Shown: positions 17,844 through 26,331 of the stretch, one piece after another
Layout: each line of letters opens with the position of its first letter
Position numbering within the stretch: position 1 is the first letter of the stretch
NCBI GenBank assembly: GCA_007117675.1
Contig: SKGB01000052.1
Location: forward strand, 1 to 32,573
Source: Candidatus Nomurabacteria bacterium
GTDB taxonomy: Bacteria; Patescibacteriota; Minisyncoccia; Phycocordibacterales; CSBR16-119
Reading direction: 5' to 3'
Length of the DNA stretch: 32,573 bases
Notes under the pieces: model-generated
What the model saw: the letters and a program-made list of their open reading frames with translations, nothing else
Told to the model about the DNA's origin: nothing
The model's database searches: none
Made by a program: the position numbers and the translations under genes

Positions 17844-18965
17844 ATGTTTAGTTTGAAAAAACAAAACATAGACTGGCTTTTGGTTGCTTGCATTATTCCC
17901 ATTGTTGGTGCGGGTGTTTTAACTATGTCATCTTTTGTTGGGAATGATATTTATTTTATGCGACAGGTGATTTGGTTTTTGATATCATTTACTGTATTTC
18001 TAGGTCTTTCGTCGATTGATTTTCGTTTTTTGAAACAGAGTAATTTTTTGATTATTTTGTATGCGTGTTCTTTGGTTTTTCTTGGTTTAATTTTTGTTCT
18101 TGGTATAGACGCGAAAGGTGCAACCCGCTGGCTTTCTATTGGTTCTGTTTCGATTCAGGTTTCTGACTTTGTGAAGCTTATCCTTATTATTATTTTGGCT
18201 AAGTATTTTTCTCGACGTCATGTTGAGATTAAAAACATCAAACATCTTTTTATTTCTGGGATATATATGGCGCTACCGGTAGGTCTTGTTTTTCTACAAC
18301 CTGATTTTGGTACAGCGCTCATTTTGTTTTTTATTTGGTTTGTTATGACACTTGTGTCTGGAATATCTAAAAAACACCTTGCTATTGTTTTCGGCGTAGG
18401 TCTCGTATTAGTTACTGTGTTGTGGACATCTGTTTTGCAAGATTACCAGAAAAACAGAATAACAAGCTTTTTAAATCCTTTGTCTGATATTCAAGGAACA
18501 GGGTATAATGCCTATCAATCAACCATAGCTGTTGGTTCAGGTCAGATATTGGGAAAAGGTGTTGGGTATGGTACGCAGTCAAGGTTGAAATTTTTACCTG
18601 AATATCATACAGATTTTATATTTGCAGCCTTTGCTGAAGAATGGGGTTTTGTGGGGGTTATGATTTTGTTCATATTGTACTGTGTTATTATTTGGAGAAT
18701 TTTGCGCGCTGCTCGATATGGGGCAACTAACTTTGAAATGTTGTATGCTGTGGGGCTTGCTATGTTGTTTTCTGTGCATATTATAGTAAATATAGGTATG
18801 AACATTGGGTATTTACCCGTTACAGGACTGACACTTCCTTTTATGTCCTATGGTGGGTCACATATGCTCATGTCATTTATTGGTTTGGGTATTCTCATGG
18901 GTTTAAGAAGAAATGAAAGATCTATTCATCGTGATGATATGTCAAAAGAGTTTTTAGGTTTGTGA
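17844..18965 (+). CDS. rodA: Rod-shape SEDS glycosyltransferase RodA
   Basis: A 373-residue polytopic protein, close to the ~370 of RodA, with about ten membrane helices. SEDS motifs are clear: GAGVLTMSS near the start, ARWLSIG-type ATRWLSIGSVSIQVSDFVKL, QPDFGTALI, and GYNAYQSTIAVGSGQILGKG. FLPEYHTDFIFA carries D257, which matches the essential aspartate of RodA. PVTGLTLPFMSYGGSHM lies near the C-terminus. RodA polymerises lipid II during elongation. I favour RodA over FtsW because of the HTDFIFA context and the length, but without a neighbouring mreBCD or PBP2 gene this is not certain. Confidence 0.88.
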   Translation: MFSLKKQNIDWLLVACIIPIVGAGVLTMSSFVGNDIYFMRQVIWFLISFTVFLGLSSIDFRFLKQSNFLIILYACSLVFLGLIFVLGIDAKGATRWLSIGSVSIQVSDFVKLILIIILAKYFSRRHVEIKNIKHLFISGIYMALPVGLVFLQPDFGTALILFFIWFVMTLVSGISKKHLAIVFGVGLVLVTVLWTSVLQDYQKNRITSFLNPLSDIQGTGYNAYQSTIAVGSGQILGKGVGYGTQSRLKFLPEYHTDFIFAAFAEEWGFVGVMILFILYCVIIWRILRAARYGATNFEMLYAVGLAMLFSVHIIVNIGMNIGYLPVTGLTLPFMSYGGSHMLMSFIGLGILMGLRRNERSIHRDDMSKEFLGL

Positions 18966-18968
18966 GAT

Positions 18969-19805
18969 ATGGCAATAAAAATTGACGGAAGAAAAATTCA
19001 AAATGATATTAAAAAAAAGTTAATTCAAAAAATTGACGGTTTTTCTGTACGTCCCACGATTGCTATTATTTTTGTGGGGAGCGATAAGGGTTCGGAGCAA
19101 TATATTCGTATGAAAAAAAAGTTTGGAGAAATGATAGGTATTCGTGTTGATATTTTTCATTTTTTTGAATCAACAGATGAAAAAATTATCAAGGTGGTAG
19201 AAGGAGTTTCTCGTACTCATACTGGCGTAATGATTCAGCTTCCACTTCCAGACAATATTGACACAAAAAAAGTCTTACAAGCAATTCCTCAAGAAAAAGA
19301 TGTTGACGTGTTGCAAAAACCTAAACATGTATTTTCTGATACAGTGTTGTATTCACCTGTTGCCACTGCTTTTGAATATGTTTTGAAAGAAGTTGGTGTT
19401 GATTTGAATACCTGTAAAAAAAAAATAGCGCTGGTCGGTTTTGGAAAAACTGTGGGAGCTCCTATTTTTTATTTACTTCAAGATAAGGGTGTGAAGCCAA
19501 TCGTTATCCAAAAAGACACTTCTTTGAAAGATAGGTACAATATCCTTCGTTCATCTGACATTATAGTGTCGGGGGTTGGTACGCACGGTGTTGTAAACGA
19601 AGACATGATTTCAGATGGGTCTATTTGTATTGATGTTGGTTTTTCTCTAGATGAGAAAGGACAAACAGTTGGTGACTTTACTTTTGAGGCATATGAAAAA
19701 TCTTCATTTTTCAGTCCTGTTCCGGGAGGTGTTGGGCCTGTTGGTATAGTTGCATTATTCGAAAATCTTTGTAAACTTCATGAAATTTTCTCTGAGTCTA
19801 GATAG
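18969..19805 (+). CDS. folD: Methylenetetrahydrofolate dehydrogenase/cyclohydrolase FolD
   Basis: This encodes 278 residues (family about 285). The catalytic YxxxK is Y45-IRM-K49. QLPLPDN follows, then KDVDVLQ where most members have KDVDGF. The Rossmann part has VGFGKTVGAPIFYLL in place of the usual VGRSxxVGxP, then a SGVGTHGVV stretch and PVPGGVGPVG near the end. The enzyme interconverts methylene- and formyl-tetrahydrofolate with NADP for purine and fMet-tRNA synthesis. It starts 3 nt after rodA. The changes in KDVDG and VGRS are uncommon and might affect cofactor choice. The identity is firm. Confidence 0.9.
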   Translation: MAIKIDGRKIQNDIKKKLIQKIDGFSVRPTIAIIFVGSDKGSEQYIRMKKKFGEMIGIRVDIFHFFESTDEKIIKVVEGVSRTHTGVMIQLPLPDNIDTKKVLQAIPQEKDVDVLQKPKHVFSDTVLYSPVATAFEYVLKEVGVDLNTCKKKIALVGFGKTVGAPIFYLLQDKGVKPIVIQKDTSLKDRYNILRSSDIIVSGVGTHGVVNEDMISDGSICIDVGFSLDEKGQTVGDFTFEAYEKSSFFSPVPGGVGPVGIVALFENLCKLHEIFSESR

Positions 19806-19830
19806 TGCGGTATACTTATAAATATATATA

Positions 19831-20349
19831 ATGAATATTGCTATTACTTCTTTTTTAAATAGTTTTGCGCATGTCTCTGTAGTAATAGATGTGTTAGTTA
19901 TTTTTAGTGCACGAATACTTCCTTGGTTGTTTCTCTTTTTTTTCTTTTTAGAGACACTTTTACTTCACACAAGAAATGTAAAACCTTTTTTGTATGCTTT
20001 TGTGGTATTTTTGCTTTCCATAAAAATAACAGCACTTATTAAATTTTTTGTTGCATTGCCTCGACCGTTTGAATTTCTTGAAATTATCAACCCTTTATTT
20101 ATCTATAAAGATCTTGGTTCTTTTCCTTCTGGGCATGCTCTAGTTTTTTTTGCTTTAGCTATGTATTCACGACATATTCATAGCAAATTCTCAACATGGT
20201 ACTTTTTGAGTGCTTTTCTGATCTCTCTTTCACGGGTGATTGCTGGTGTTCATTTTGCTTATGATATTATTTTTGGTGCTTTTTTGGGAATACTCCTTTC
20301 ATATACCATTGTTCATATTTTAAAGCACGGCACATTAGAAGATGTTTAG
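19831..20349 (+). CDS. PAP2-family membrane phosphatase
   Basis: A 172-residue protein with about five membrane helices. All three motifs of the PAP2 acid-phosphatase family are intact: K71-(x6)-R78-P79, PSGH at 99-102, and S134-R135-(x5)-H141-(x3)-D145. It therefore should remove phosphate from a lipid phosphate at the membrane surface. Undecaprenyl-pyrophosphate recycling is the likely job, given RodA close by, but phosphatidylglycerol-phosphate or other lipids are possible. A TATACT box at 19811-19816 predicts its own transcript with a leader of about 8 nt. Confidence 0.85.
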   Translation: MNIAITSFLNSFAHVSVVIDVLVIFSARILPWLFLFFFFLETLLLHTRNVKPFLYAFVVFLLSIKITALIKFFVALPRPFEFLEIINPLFIYKDLGSFPSGHALVFFALAMYSRHIHSKFSTWYFLSAFLISLSRVIAGVHFAYDIIFGAFLGILLSYTIVHILKHGTLEDV

Positions 20350-20376
20350 TCAAGTGGTGTCTCGTGCTAAAAACAG

Positions 20377-20382
20377 TACAAT
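20377..20382 (+). promoter_or_regulatory. -10 box TACAAT before secD
   Basis: The hexamer ends 9 nt before the ATG at 20391, giving a predicted leader of 1-2 nt. Confidence 0.5.
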
Positions 20383-20390
20383 AAAGAGGT

Positions 20391-21755
20391 ATGATTAGAA
20401 CAAAATTAATAGCGATAGGGATTATTGGAATAGGTATTTTATTAGGTCTTTTTGTGTACAATAGTCAACCGGGACTTGGTTTTTCAGGGAATTTTGAAGA
20501 TGCTCAGTACCGTTTTCGGTTAGGGCTTGATTTGGCTGGCGGAACACAACTGGTGTATAGGGCTGATGTTTCTGAAATAGATCAGCGTGAAGTTTCTGGT
20601 GCAATGGAAACACTTAAGCGCGTGATTGAAAGAAGAATAAATCCACTTGGTCAACAAGAAACAAATGTTCAAATTCAAGAAGCTAGTCTGATTAATGAAG
20701 GAGAGCATAGAATTATTATAGAGATTCCTGGCGTCACCGATGTTGCGCAAGCAAAGCAGTTGATAGGAGAGACTCCTTTACTTGAATTTAAAATTGTTCG
20801 AGATGATATTGACTTTGAGTCTGTTGATTTTGAAACTGTTGCTGTAGATGATTTATACGAGTCAACTCCTCTTACGGGTCGTTTTCTTCGTGGAGCTCAA
20901 CTTCAGTTTAATCAGTCTCAAATGGCAGGCGGGTTTGGGCAAGGTCCTGCAGAAGCGGTTGTTGTTTTACAGTTTGATTCTGAAGGTTCTGATTTGTTCG
21001 CTGAAATTACTCGAAATAACATTGGAAAACAGGTTGCGATATTTCTTGACGGGATACCTATTTCTGTTCCGACAGTTCGTGAAGAAATAACAGGGGGTGA
21101 AGCTGTTATCTCTGGTAATTTTACACCTGAAAGCGCTCGAGACCTTGCTCAACAATTAAGTTTCGGTGCGTTACCTGTTCCTATTGAAGAAATATCAACA
21201 CAAACAATAGGTGCGTCACTTGGTGCACAGGCTATTGAATCTGGTGTGCGAGCTGGTTTGATAGGTCTTCTTATCTTAGCTTTATTCTTTATTGCTTGGT
21301 ACCGTTTACCAGGGCTTGTTGCTGTGGTTGCGCTTGGTTTTTACGGTCTTGTTATGTTTAGTTTGTTTAAGGTTATCCCTGTTACCTTGACCGCTGCGGG
21401 TATTGCAGGATTTATCATTTCTCTTGGTATTGCGGTTGATGCAAACGTGTTGATATTCGAACGTTTGAAAGAAGAAATGCGAAAAGGAAATACCTTAGAT
21501 TTTTCAGTACGAGAAGGATTTTCTCGAGCATGGCTTTCTATTCGTGACTCAAATCTCTCAAGTATTATTACCGCTGTTATTTTGTTTTGGTTCGGATCCT
21601 CACTTATCAAAGGTTTTGCGATAACCTTTGGGTTGGGTGTGTTTGTTTCCATGATCTCAGCAATTACTGTTACTCGAATTTTATTGCTGGCTATCGCTGG
21701 TACAAAAAATGGTCGCCTTATCAGAACTTTGTTTGCTAGTGGATTCACTAAATAA
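20391..21755 (+). CDS. secD: Protein translocase subunit SecD
   Basis: This encodes 454 residues, shorter than E. coli SecD (615) but normal for many bacteria. A first membrane helix at ~5-22 is followed by the D1 motif LGLDLAGGTQLVY and the external P1 domain (RRINPLGQQETNVQI, then HRIIIEIPGV), with the P1 head at VAIFLDGIPISVPTV. Five membrane helices at ~285-445 follow, with SLGIAVDANVLIFERLKEEMRKG (D4-type motif, Asp in the membrane). With SecF it uses the proton gradient to pull exported proteins out of SecYEG. secF starts 5 nt later. No yajC is present. Confidence 0.96.
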   Translation: MIRTKLIAIGIIGIGILLGLFVYNSQPGLGFSGNFEDAQYRFRLGLDLAGGTQLVYRADVSEIDQREVSGAMETLKRVIERRINPLGQQETNVQIQEASLINEGEHRIIIEIPGVTDVAQAKQLIGETPLLEFKIVRDDIDFESVDFETVAVDDLYESTPLTGRFLRGAQLQFNQSQMAGGFGQGPAEAVVVLQFDSEGSDLFAEITRNNIGKQVAIFLDGIPISVPTVREEITGGEAVISGNFTPESARDLAQQLSFGALPVPIEEISTQTIGASLGAQAIESGVRAGLIGLLILALFFIAWYRLPGLVAVVALGFYGLVMFSLFKVIPVTLTAAGIAGFIISLGIAVDANVLIFERLKEEMRKGNTLDFSVREGFSRAWLSIRDSNLSSIITAVILFWFGSSLIKGFAITFGLGVFVSMISAITVTRILLLAIAGTKNGRLIRTLFASGFTK

Positions 21756-21760
21756 TTACT

Positions 21761-22678
21761 ATGTTTGTTATTACACATAAAAAAATATTCTTACTTATCT
21801 CTCTTGTTCTTTCAATCGCATCTCTACTTTTTGTTTTTCTAAGAGGTTTACCGATGGGGATTGATTTTGTGGGAGGTTCACTTACTGAAGTTACGTATCA
21901 AATCCCTGCTGATTCTGAAAATCTTGGATTTCGGTCTTTTGATATAGAAACCGCTTTGCAGGGTGTTGGTTTTACGAGTGTGCTTGTACAACCAACAGAA
22001 GAAACTGGATTTTTTATTCGAACATTAGCTTTGTCAGAATCTGAAAGAGTACTACTTCTTGAAACTCTAGAGACACTTGGTTCTTTTGAAGAAGATTCAT
22101 TTACTTCGATAGGCCCTTCACTTGGTCGTGAGTTGCAAAACAAAGCCTTGATTGCACTCATTGTGGTTGCTTTGGCTATCATTATGTTTATCGCCTATGT
22201 GTTTCGAAGTGTTTCAAAACCTGTGTCTTCTTGGAAATATGGTTTTGTTGCTGTTGTGACACTTCTTCACGATGTTATCCTAACCGCTGGAGCTTTTGGA
22301 CTCCTCAGTATGTTTATGGTTGATGTTGAGGTGAATGCCTTGTTTGTTGTTGCTCTTCTTACTGTACTGGGTCTTTCTGTAAATGACACGATTGTTGTAT
22401 TTGATAGAATCAGAGAAAATCTTAAAGAAAATAATGGCAAAAAACCTTTTAAAGAGGTTGTTGGAAAAAGTTTGTCTGAAACATATACTCGTTCAATCAA
22501 CACGTCACTATCTACACTCATTGTGTTAATTGTACTTGCGATTGTAGGTCCTGCTTCAACAAAGGTCTTTGCGCTTACGCTAGCTTTTGGTATGTTTTTT
22601 GGAACATATTCATCTATCTTTTTAGCAAGCCCGCTTCTTGTTTTGTTGTCAGAGAAGGCGGTGTCTCAAAAAGATTAG
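21761..22678 (+). CDS. secF: Protein translocase subunit SecF
   Basis: This encodes 305 residues, the normal SecF length. A first helix at ~8-26 is followed by PMGIDFVGGSLTEV. A short external domain follows, and then five helices with ILTAGAFGLL, LGLSVNDTIVVFDRIRENLKE (the conserved D/R motif) and TRSINTSLSTLIVLIV. It is the partner of SecD and is translationally adjacent. The exported proteins in this window, including the giant subtilase, would be its clients. Confidence 0.96.
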   Translation: MFVITHKKIFLLISLVLSIASLLFVFLRGLPMGIDFVGGSLTEVTYQIPADSENLGFRSFDIETALQGVGFTSVLVQPTEETGFFIRTLALSESERVLLLETLETLGSFEEDSFTSIGPSLGRELQNKALIALIVVALAIIMFIAYVFRSVSKPVSSWKYGFVAVVTLLHDVILTAGAFGLLSMFMVDVEVNALFVVALLTVLGLSVNDTIVVFDRIRENLKENNGKKPFKEVVGKSLSETYTRSINTSLSTLIVLIVLAIVGPASTKVFALTLAFGMFFGTYSSIFLASPLLVLLSEKAVSQKD

Positions 22679-22700
22679 TGTTTTTCTGGCTGATATTTGG

Positions 22701-22706
22701 TATAAT
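22701..22706 (+). promoter_or_regulatory. Extended -10 (TGG TATAAT) for lemA
   Basis: A consensus -10 preceded by TGG, with a predicted start near 22713 and a leader of about 30 nt without a Shine-Dalgarno sequence. Confidence 0.6.
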
Positions 22707-22742
22707 TTTATAAGGTTATTTATAAAGTATTTCTAAAAAATT

Positions 22743-23291
22743 ATGATTATATTAATTATTATCCTTGCAGTTGCTGTTTTATGGGCTATTGCAACATATA
22801 ACGGATTTATTCGATTGCGAACACATAAAGACGAAGCATGGGCTGATATTGATGTTCAGCTTAAGCGTCGATATGATCTTATCCCAAATCTAATAGAGGC
22901 GGTGAAGGGGTATGCTTCTCACGAGCAGGGTGTTTTTACTAAGGTAACAGAAGCTCGTTCTCAAGCGATGCAAGCAGGTACTGTTGCCGAGCACAACGAA
23001 GCTGACAACATGCTTTCAAACACTTTGAAATCTTTGTTTGCTGTTGCGGAAAATTATCCAGATTTGAAAGCAAATCAAAACTTTCTTGAATTACAGAGAG
23101 AGCTTTCAGATACAGAAAACAAAATTCAAGCAGCTCGACGATTTTATAATGGAAACGTGAAAGCTTTGAATATTAAGGTAGAAACATTCCCAAGTAATAT
23201 TATTGCAAAGATGGCTAAGTTTGAAAAAGCAGTGTTCTTTGAACTTCAGGAGGGAAGTGAAGAGCGAGAAAATGTAAAAGTAAGTTTTTAA
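22743..23291 (+). CDS. lemA: LemA family protein
   Basis: This encodes 182 residues, the typical LemA size. One N-terminal membrane helix (~2-20) is followed by YNGFIRLRTHKDEAWADIDVQLKRRYDLIPNLIEAVKGYASHE, the family signature, then long helices ending RRFYNGNVKALNIKVETFPSNIIAKM. LemA proteins form a helical bundle anchored in the membrane; their biochemical role is not settled. In many bacteria lemA is linked to htpX, and htpX lies here about 1.2 kb downstream, separated by one exported protein. Confidence 0.94.
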   Translation: MIILIIILAVAVLWAIATYNGFIRLRTHKDEAWADIDVQLKRRYDLIPNLIEAVKGYASHEQGVFTKVTEARSQAMQAGTVAEHNEADNMLSNTLKSLFAVAENYPDLKANQNFLELQRELSDTENKIQAARRFYNGNVKALNIKVETFPSNIIAKMAKFEKAVFFELQEGSEERENVKVSF

Positions 23292-23298
23292 TATTATG

Positions 23299-23336
23299 GA
23301 TATAAAAGACCTTATTCACATAAGGTCTTTTATATC
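23299..23336 (+). terminator. lemA terminator
   Basis: A perfect 16-bp stem (GATATAAAAGACCTTA and its complement) around TTCACA, 7 nt after the stop. Confidence 0.9.
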
Positions 23337-23389
23337 GTGATATTATTAATTCAATATTTATTAATTTATTTATTTATATCTTTTTATTC

Positions 23390-24397
23390 ATGAGTTCATA
23401 TACAAAAAAAATTCTAGGCCTTGGAGTGGCGTCTGTTGCTCTCTTGTCTTTGGTTAACACAGCTACAATTTTGCAAATTTTACCTTCTGATGCAATGAAT
23501 CAGTCTGCTCGAGCAATAAACTCTGTTAGAGGTGGTGTTGTGGGTAGTTCTGTAGATCGGACCAATTTGAGTCAATCAGCCTCTATGGCAGAACTTCAAA
23601 GTAGTTGTAATAATAGTCAAGGTGCGGAATCTGGTCGTTGGGCACAAATAGTAACTCCAGAAAATTACAATCAGTTTTCTGTAGGAGATACTATGAATAT
23701 TAGAATTGTTATATGTGATATTATTGGTGCTGATGCAGATCGTGAATACGGTTTATTTACTAGAAATATTGAGACTAATACTGTTTCTCATTTAGTACCT
23801 TACACAACAAACGCCAATACTCTTAGTCTTGGTTCCATATCCAATCAATATGCACCTTTAAAAATTTGGCAAATTCCCAATGTTGATGTAGGTGCTCCTG
23901 GATTTTATCAAATAGAATTTCATTTGCATGTAGATACTGTAGGGGATCCGTATAGTGCTTCATGGAATGGGGCTTCTGCTGTTTCTAATTATTCTGTTGG
24001 AGGGACTGTTGAGAGTATGTCAAATGGTGTGTGTAATATGGAAGTCTTGTATCCATTTACAGAAACTGTTTTGAGTGCTGGCGGTACAAGTAATGTGTTA
24101 ATTAAAGTTACTCATCCTAATATTTCTAATTGTGGCTGGGCTGTGCTTGAGGGTGAGGCGGGAAATATCACTTCAACAAATATCTCCGGATTCAACACTT
24201 CAATCTTGTCTGCTGTTAATGTTGGTACGTGGTTGTATGACATAATGAATGGTTTACCAACATACTGGCTTGCTCAAATAGAAATACCATTAGCAACACC
24301 TCCTGGTAACTATTCTTTGCTCTTGTCTGATAATAATCAAGCTGATTTTCCTGAAGGTGTTACTACTCAATTTGTCTTACCAATAACTGTGCAATAA
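23390..24397 (+). CDS. Exported protein of unknown function
   Basis: I do not recognise this 335-residue protein. The N-terminus MSSYTKKILGLGVASVALLSL is a signal peptide or anchor. The mature part is rich in Asn, Ser, Thr and Gly with many beta-type segments, and it ends in a PPGNYSLLLS...FVLPITV beta strand pair, typical of an Ig-like fold. Four cysteines are present (SSCNN, VICD, GVCNME, SNCGW). A TATATC hexamer at 23375-23380 would give a leader of about 3 nt. It sits between lemA and htpX with its own terminator, so it is an insertion into that otherwise common pair. Confidence 0.75.
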   Translation: MSSYTKKILGLGVASVALLSLVNTATILQILPSDAMNQSARAINSVRGGVVGSSVDRTNLSQSASMAELQSSCNNSQGAESGRWAQIVTPENYNQFSVGDTMNIRIVICDIIGADADREYGLFTRNIETNTVSHLVPYTTNANTLSLGSISNQYAPLKIWQIPNVDVGAPGFYQIEFHLHVDTVGDPYSASWNGASAVSNYSVGGTVESMSNGVCNMEVLYPFTETVLSAGGTSNVLIKVTHPNISNCGWAVLEGEAGNITSTNISGFNTSILSAVNVGTWLYDIMNGLPTYWLAQIEIPLATPPGNYSLLLSDNNQADFPEGVTTQFVLPITVQ

Positions 24398-24399
24398 TA

Positions 24400-24429
24400 A
24401 AAAACCTCTCATATGTATGAGAGGTTTTT
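24400..24429 (+). terminator. Terminator after the 23390 gene
   Basis: A 13-bp stem (AAAAACCTCTCAT and its complement) with a short loop and a T-run. Confidence 0.9.
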
Positions 24430-24445
24430 GTTATGTTGTGAAGTC

Positions 24446-24474
24446 TTGCGGTAAGTCCTTTGTCTTTGTATACT
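24446..24474 (+). promoter_or_regulatory. htpX promoter with leaderless start
   Basis: TTGCGG at 24446-24451, a 17-nt spacer and TATACT at 24469-24474. The expected transcription start falls exactly on the ATG at 24481. This is the clearest leaderless case, and it also excludes the upstream TTG at 24460 as a start. Confidence 0.75.
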
Positions 24475-24480
24475 TTGTCC

Positions 24481-25383
24481 ATGACTCTTTATCAACAACA
24501 ATCAAGTAATATTCGCAAAACATGGCTTTTGGTCACAGTGTTTTTAATCGCAACCATTGGGCTTGGTTGGTTTTTATCCTACTATTTTGGTGACCCAAGT
24601 ATTTTATATATTGCCATAGCTTTTGCTTTGGTTATGAATATGGTGTCGTATTGGTCTTCACATAAAATAGCCATTGCTGTGTCCGGTGCAAAAAAAGCAG
24701 ATGAAATTCAATATCGTGATATTCACACCATGCTTGAAAATCTTTGTATTTCACAAGGGATGCAAAAGCCCGAGCTTTACATCATACAAGACAGTGCACC
24801 AAATGCATTTGCGAGTGGTCGTAATGAAAAAAACGCTGTTGTTGCTGTGACTACAGGACTTCTGTCTGTTTTGGAGCCAAATGAAGTTGAAGGTGTTTTG
24901 GCTCATGAGCTAGCGCACATAAAAAACAAAGATATTTTGTTGGCATCTATGGTTGTTGTCTTGGTTGGGTTTATTGCTATTATCTCTGACATCCTGATTC
25001 GTTCAATGATATTTGGTCGCGGAGGAGGCGATAGAGACAACCGTCTTGGGATAATACTTGCCATAGTTGGTGTTGTTTTGGCTATTTTGTCTCCTATTAT
25101 CGCGAAACTTATTCAGCTCGCGATTTCTCGAAAACGTGAATATATGGCTGATGCAAGTGCTGCACTTATGACTCGGTATCCAGAAGGTCTTGCGAATGCT
25201 TTGCAGAAAATAGAAAACCATTATGTAACAGGAAAGTCTCCTTTGAAAAAAGGTACCAAAGCTATGGAACACATGTATATTGCCAATCCGTTTTTGGGTG
25301 GAAAAAAGAGCAGTCTGTGGAGTACACACCCTCCTACTGAAAAAAGAGTAAAGGCATTATTATCAGGACAAGTTGGTTTGTAA
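24481..25383 (+). CDS. htpX: HtpX-type M48 membrane metalloprotease
   Basis: From the ATG at 24481 this encodes 300 residues. The start MTLYQQQSSNIRKTW matches the family's usual opening; an upstream TTG lies before the -10 box and is rejected. Two helices at ~14-55 are followed by the zinc site H142-E143-(LA)-H146 in LAHELAHIKNKD, then two more hydrophobic stretches (~155-205). E220 in EYMADASAALMTRYPEGL is the third ligand. THPPTEKRV closes the domain. HtpX cleaves misfolded membrane proteins. Active-site residues are complete. Confidence 0.95.
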   Translation: MTLYQQQSSNIRKTWLLVTVFLIATIGLGWFLSYYFGDPSILYIAIAFALVMNMVSYWSSHKIAIAVSGAKKADEIQYRDIHTMLENLCISQGMQKPELYIIQDSAPNAFASGRNEKNAVVAVTTGLLSVLEPNEVEGVLAHELAHIKNKDILLASMVVVLVGFIAIISDILIRSMIFGRGGGDRDNRLGIILAIVGVVLAILSPIIAKLIQLAISRKREYMADASAALMTRYPEGLANALQKIENHYVTGKSPLKKGTKAMEHMYIANPFLGGKKSSLWSTHPPTEKRVKALLSGQVGL

Positions 25384-25388
25384 TACAT

Positions 25389-25643
25389 ATGGAGCAAAGA
25401 AAAAAACATTCGTACACCATACTTGCAATCGGTTGGTTTGGAACCATCCTTTTGATTCTCGCATATACTCTTAATTCTTTCGGACTCATTCCTTCGCAAG
25501 GGTTTTGGTACCCAGTGCTCAACCTTCTTGCTGCGGTTCTTTTAGGTGTTCGGGTGTATGCTGACAGAAACTACGCAAATACATTTTTGGAAATATTTTG
25601 GGGAGGTGTGGCTATCGTTTCTCTTGTTTCTCTTTTTTTGTGA
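25389..25643 (+). CDS. Small two- or three-helix membrane protein (CBU_0592-like)
   Basis: An 84-residue protein. IGWFGTILLILAYTLNSFGLIP then YPVLNLLAAVLLGVRVY has the GWxG...AY...G...Y..LN pattern of the CBU_0592-like small membrane family, whose function is unknown. Three hydrophobic stretches lie at ~10-30, ~37-57 and ~66-84. It starts 5 nt after htpX and is probably on the same transcript. Confidence 0.75.
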   Translation: MEQRKKHSYTILAIGWFGTILLILAYTLNSFGLIPSQGFWYPVLNLLAAVLLGVRVYADRNYANTFLEIFWGGVAIVSLVSLFL

Positions 25644-25649
25644 TATTAT
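25644..25649 (+). promoter_or_regulatory. -10 box TATTAT, leaderless start of the K+ channel gene
   Basis: The hexamer ends 7 nt before the ATG at 25656, so the predicted start coincides with the start codon. It overlaps the end of the preceding gene. Confidence 0.5.
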
Positions 25650-25655
25650 TACAAT

Positions 25656-26318
25656 ATGAAATATAAACTTTTTTTGAAATCATTAAGAGAGAGTTTTCTT
25701 GCTGACGTTGCGATTGTTTCTTTGGCGCTTCTGAGTATATTTTTTCTGGTCTATGAACTCACTGCGGACCTTACACTCGCTTCGGTTGAATTTATCCAAA
25801 GAGCTGATCTTATCATTGCATTTATTTTCTTGGTTGATTTTTTGATTGGTTGGCATGTGAGCGACAGTGGAAAAAAATTCTGGAGAAAGAACTGGTTTGA
25901 GCTTTTCGCTTCTATTCCATTAACTGGTGGAATATACCGATCTCTAAGAGCTTTGCGTGTCATTCGTCTCGCGCGTATTGTAAGGGCTGTTGCACGGGTT
26001 CGTCGTTTGGGTGAGGTTGCCGACTCTGTGACTCATGAAGGGTCTCGATATTTGTACATTATAACAACAGCCTTCGCTGTTATCTTTGCGGGTGCAGTGT
26101 CTTTCTTTCTTTTTGAATTCAATATCAATCCGGCCATAGAAACTTTTTTTGATGCAGTGTGGTGGGCTGTGGTAACAGCTACTACTGTGGGGTATGGTGA
26201 TTTGTATCCTGTCACTGTCGAAGGCCGAGTGGTGGGGATGATTCTCATGTTTTTTGGTATCGCGCTTGTGGGTACCACTGCCGGCCTTGCAGGAAATTAT
26301 TTTATAAAAAAGAAATAA
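25656..26318 (+). CDS. Voltage-gated-type potassium channel
   Basis: A 220-residue membrane protein with the layout of a six-helix K+ channel subunit. The selectivity filter TTVGYGD is at 176-182, preceded by a pore helix (FDAVWWAVVTATT) and followed by the inner helix. The S4-like segment SLRALRVIRLARIVRAVARVRRL at ~105-128 carries a row of arginines spaced about three apart, as in voltage sensors. No cytoplasmic RCK domain follows, so it ends just after the last helix. It would conduct K+ and could be voltage-sensitive. Confidence 0.9.
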   Translation: MKYKLFLKSLRESFLADVAIVSLALLSIFFLVYELTADLTLASVEFIQRADLIIAFIFLVDFLIGWHVSDSGKKFWRKNWFELFASIPLTGGIYRSLRALRVIRLARIVRAVARVRRLGEVADSVTHEGSRYLYIITTAFAVIFAGAVSFFLFEFNINPAIETFFDAVWWAVVTATTVGYGDLYPVTVEGRVVGMILMFFGIALVGTTAGLAGNYFIKKK

Positions 26319-26331
26319 TGTCTTTATAGTA

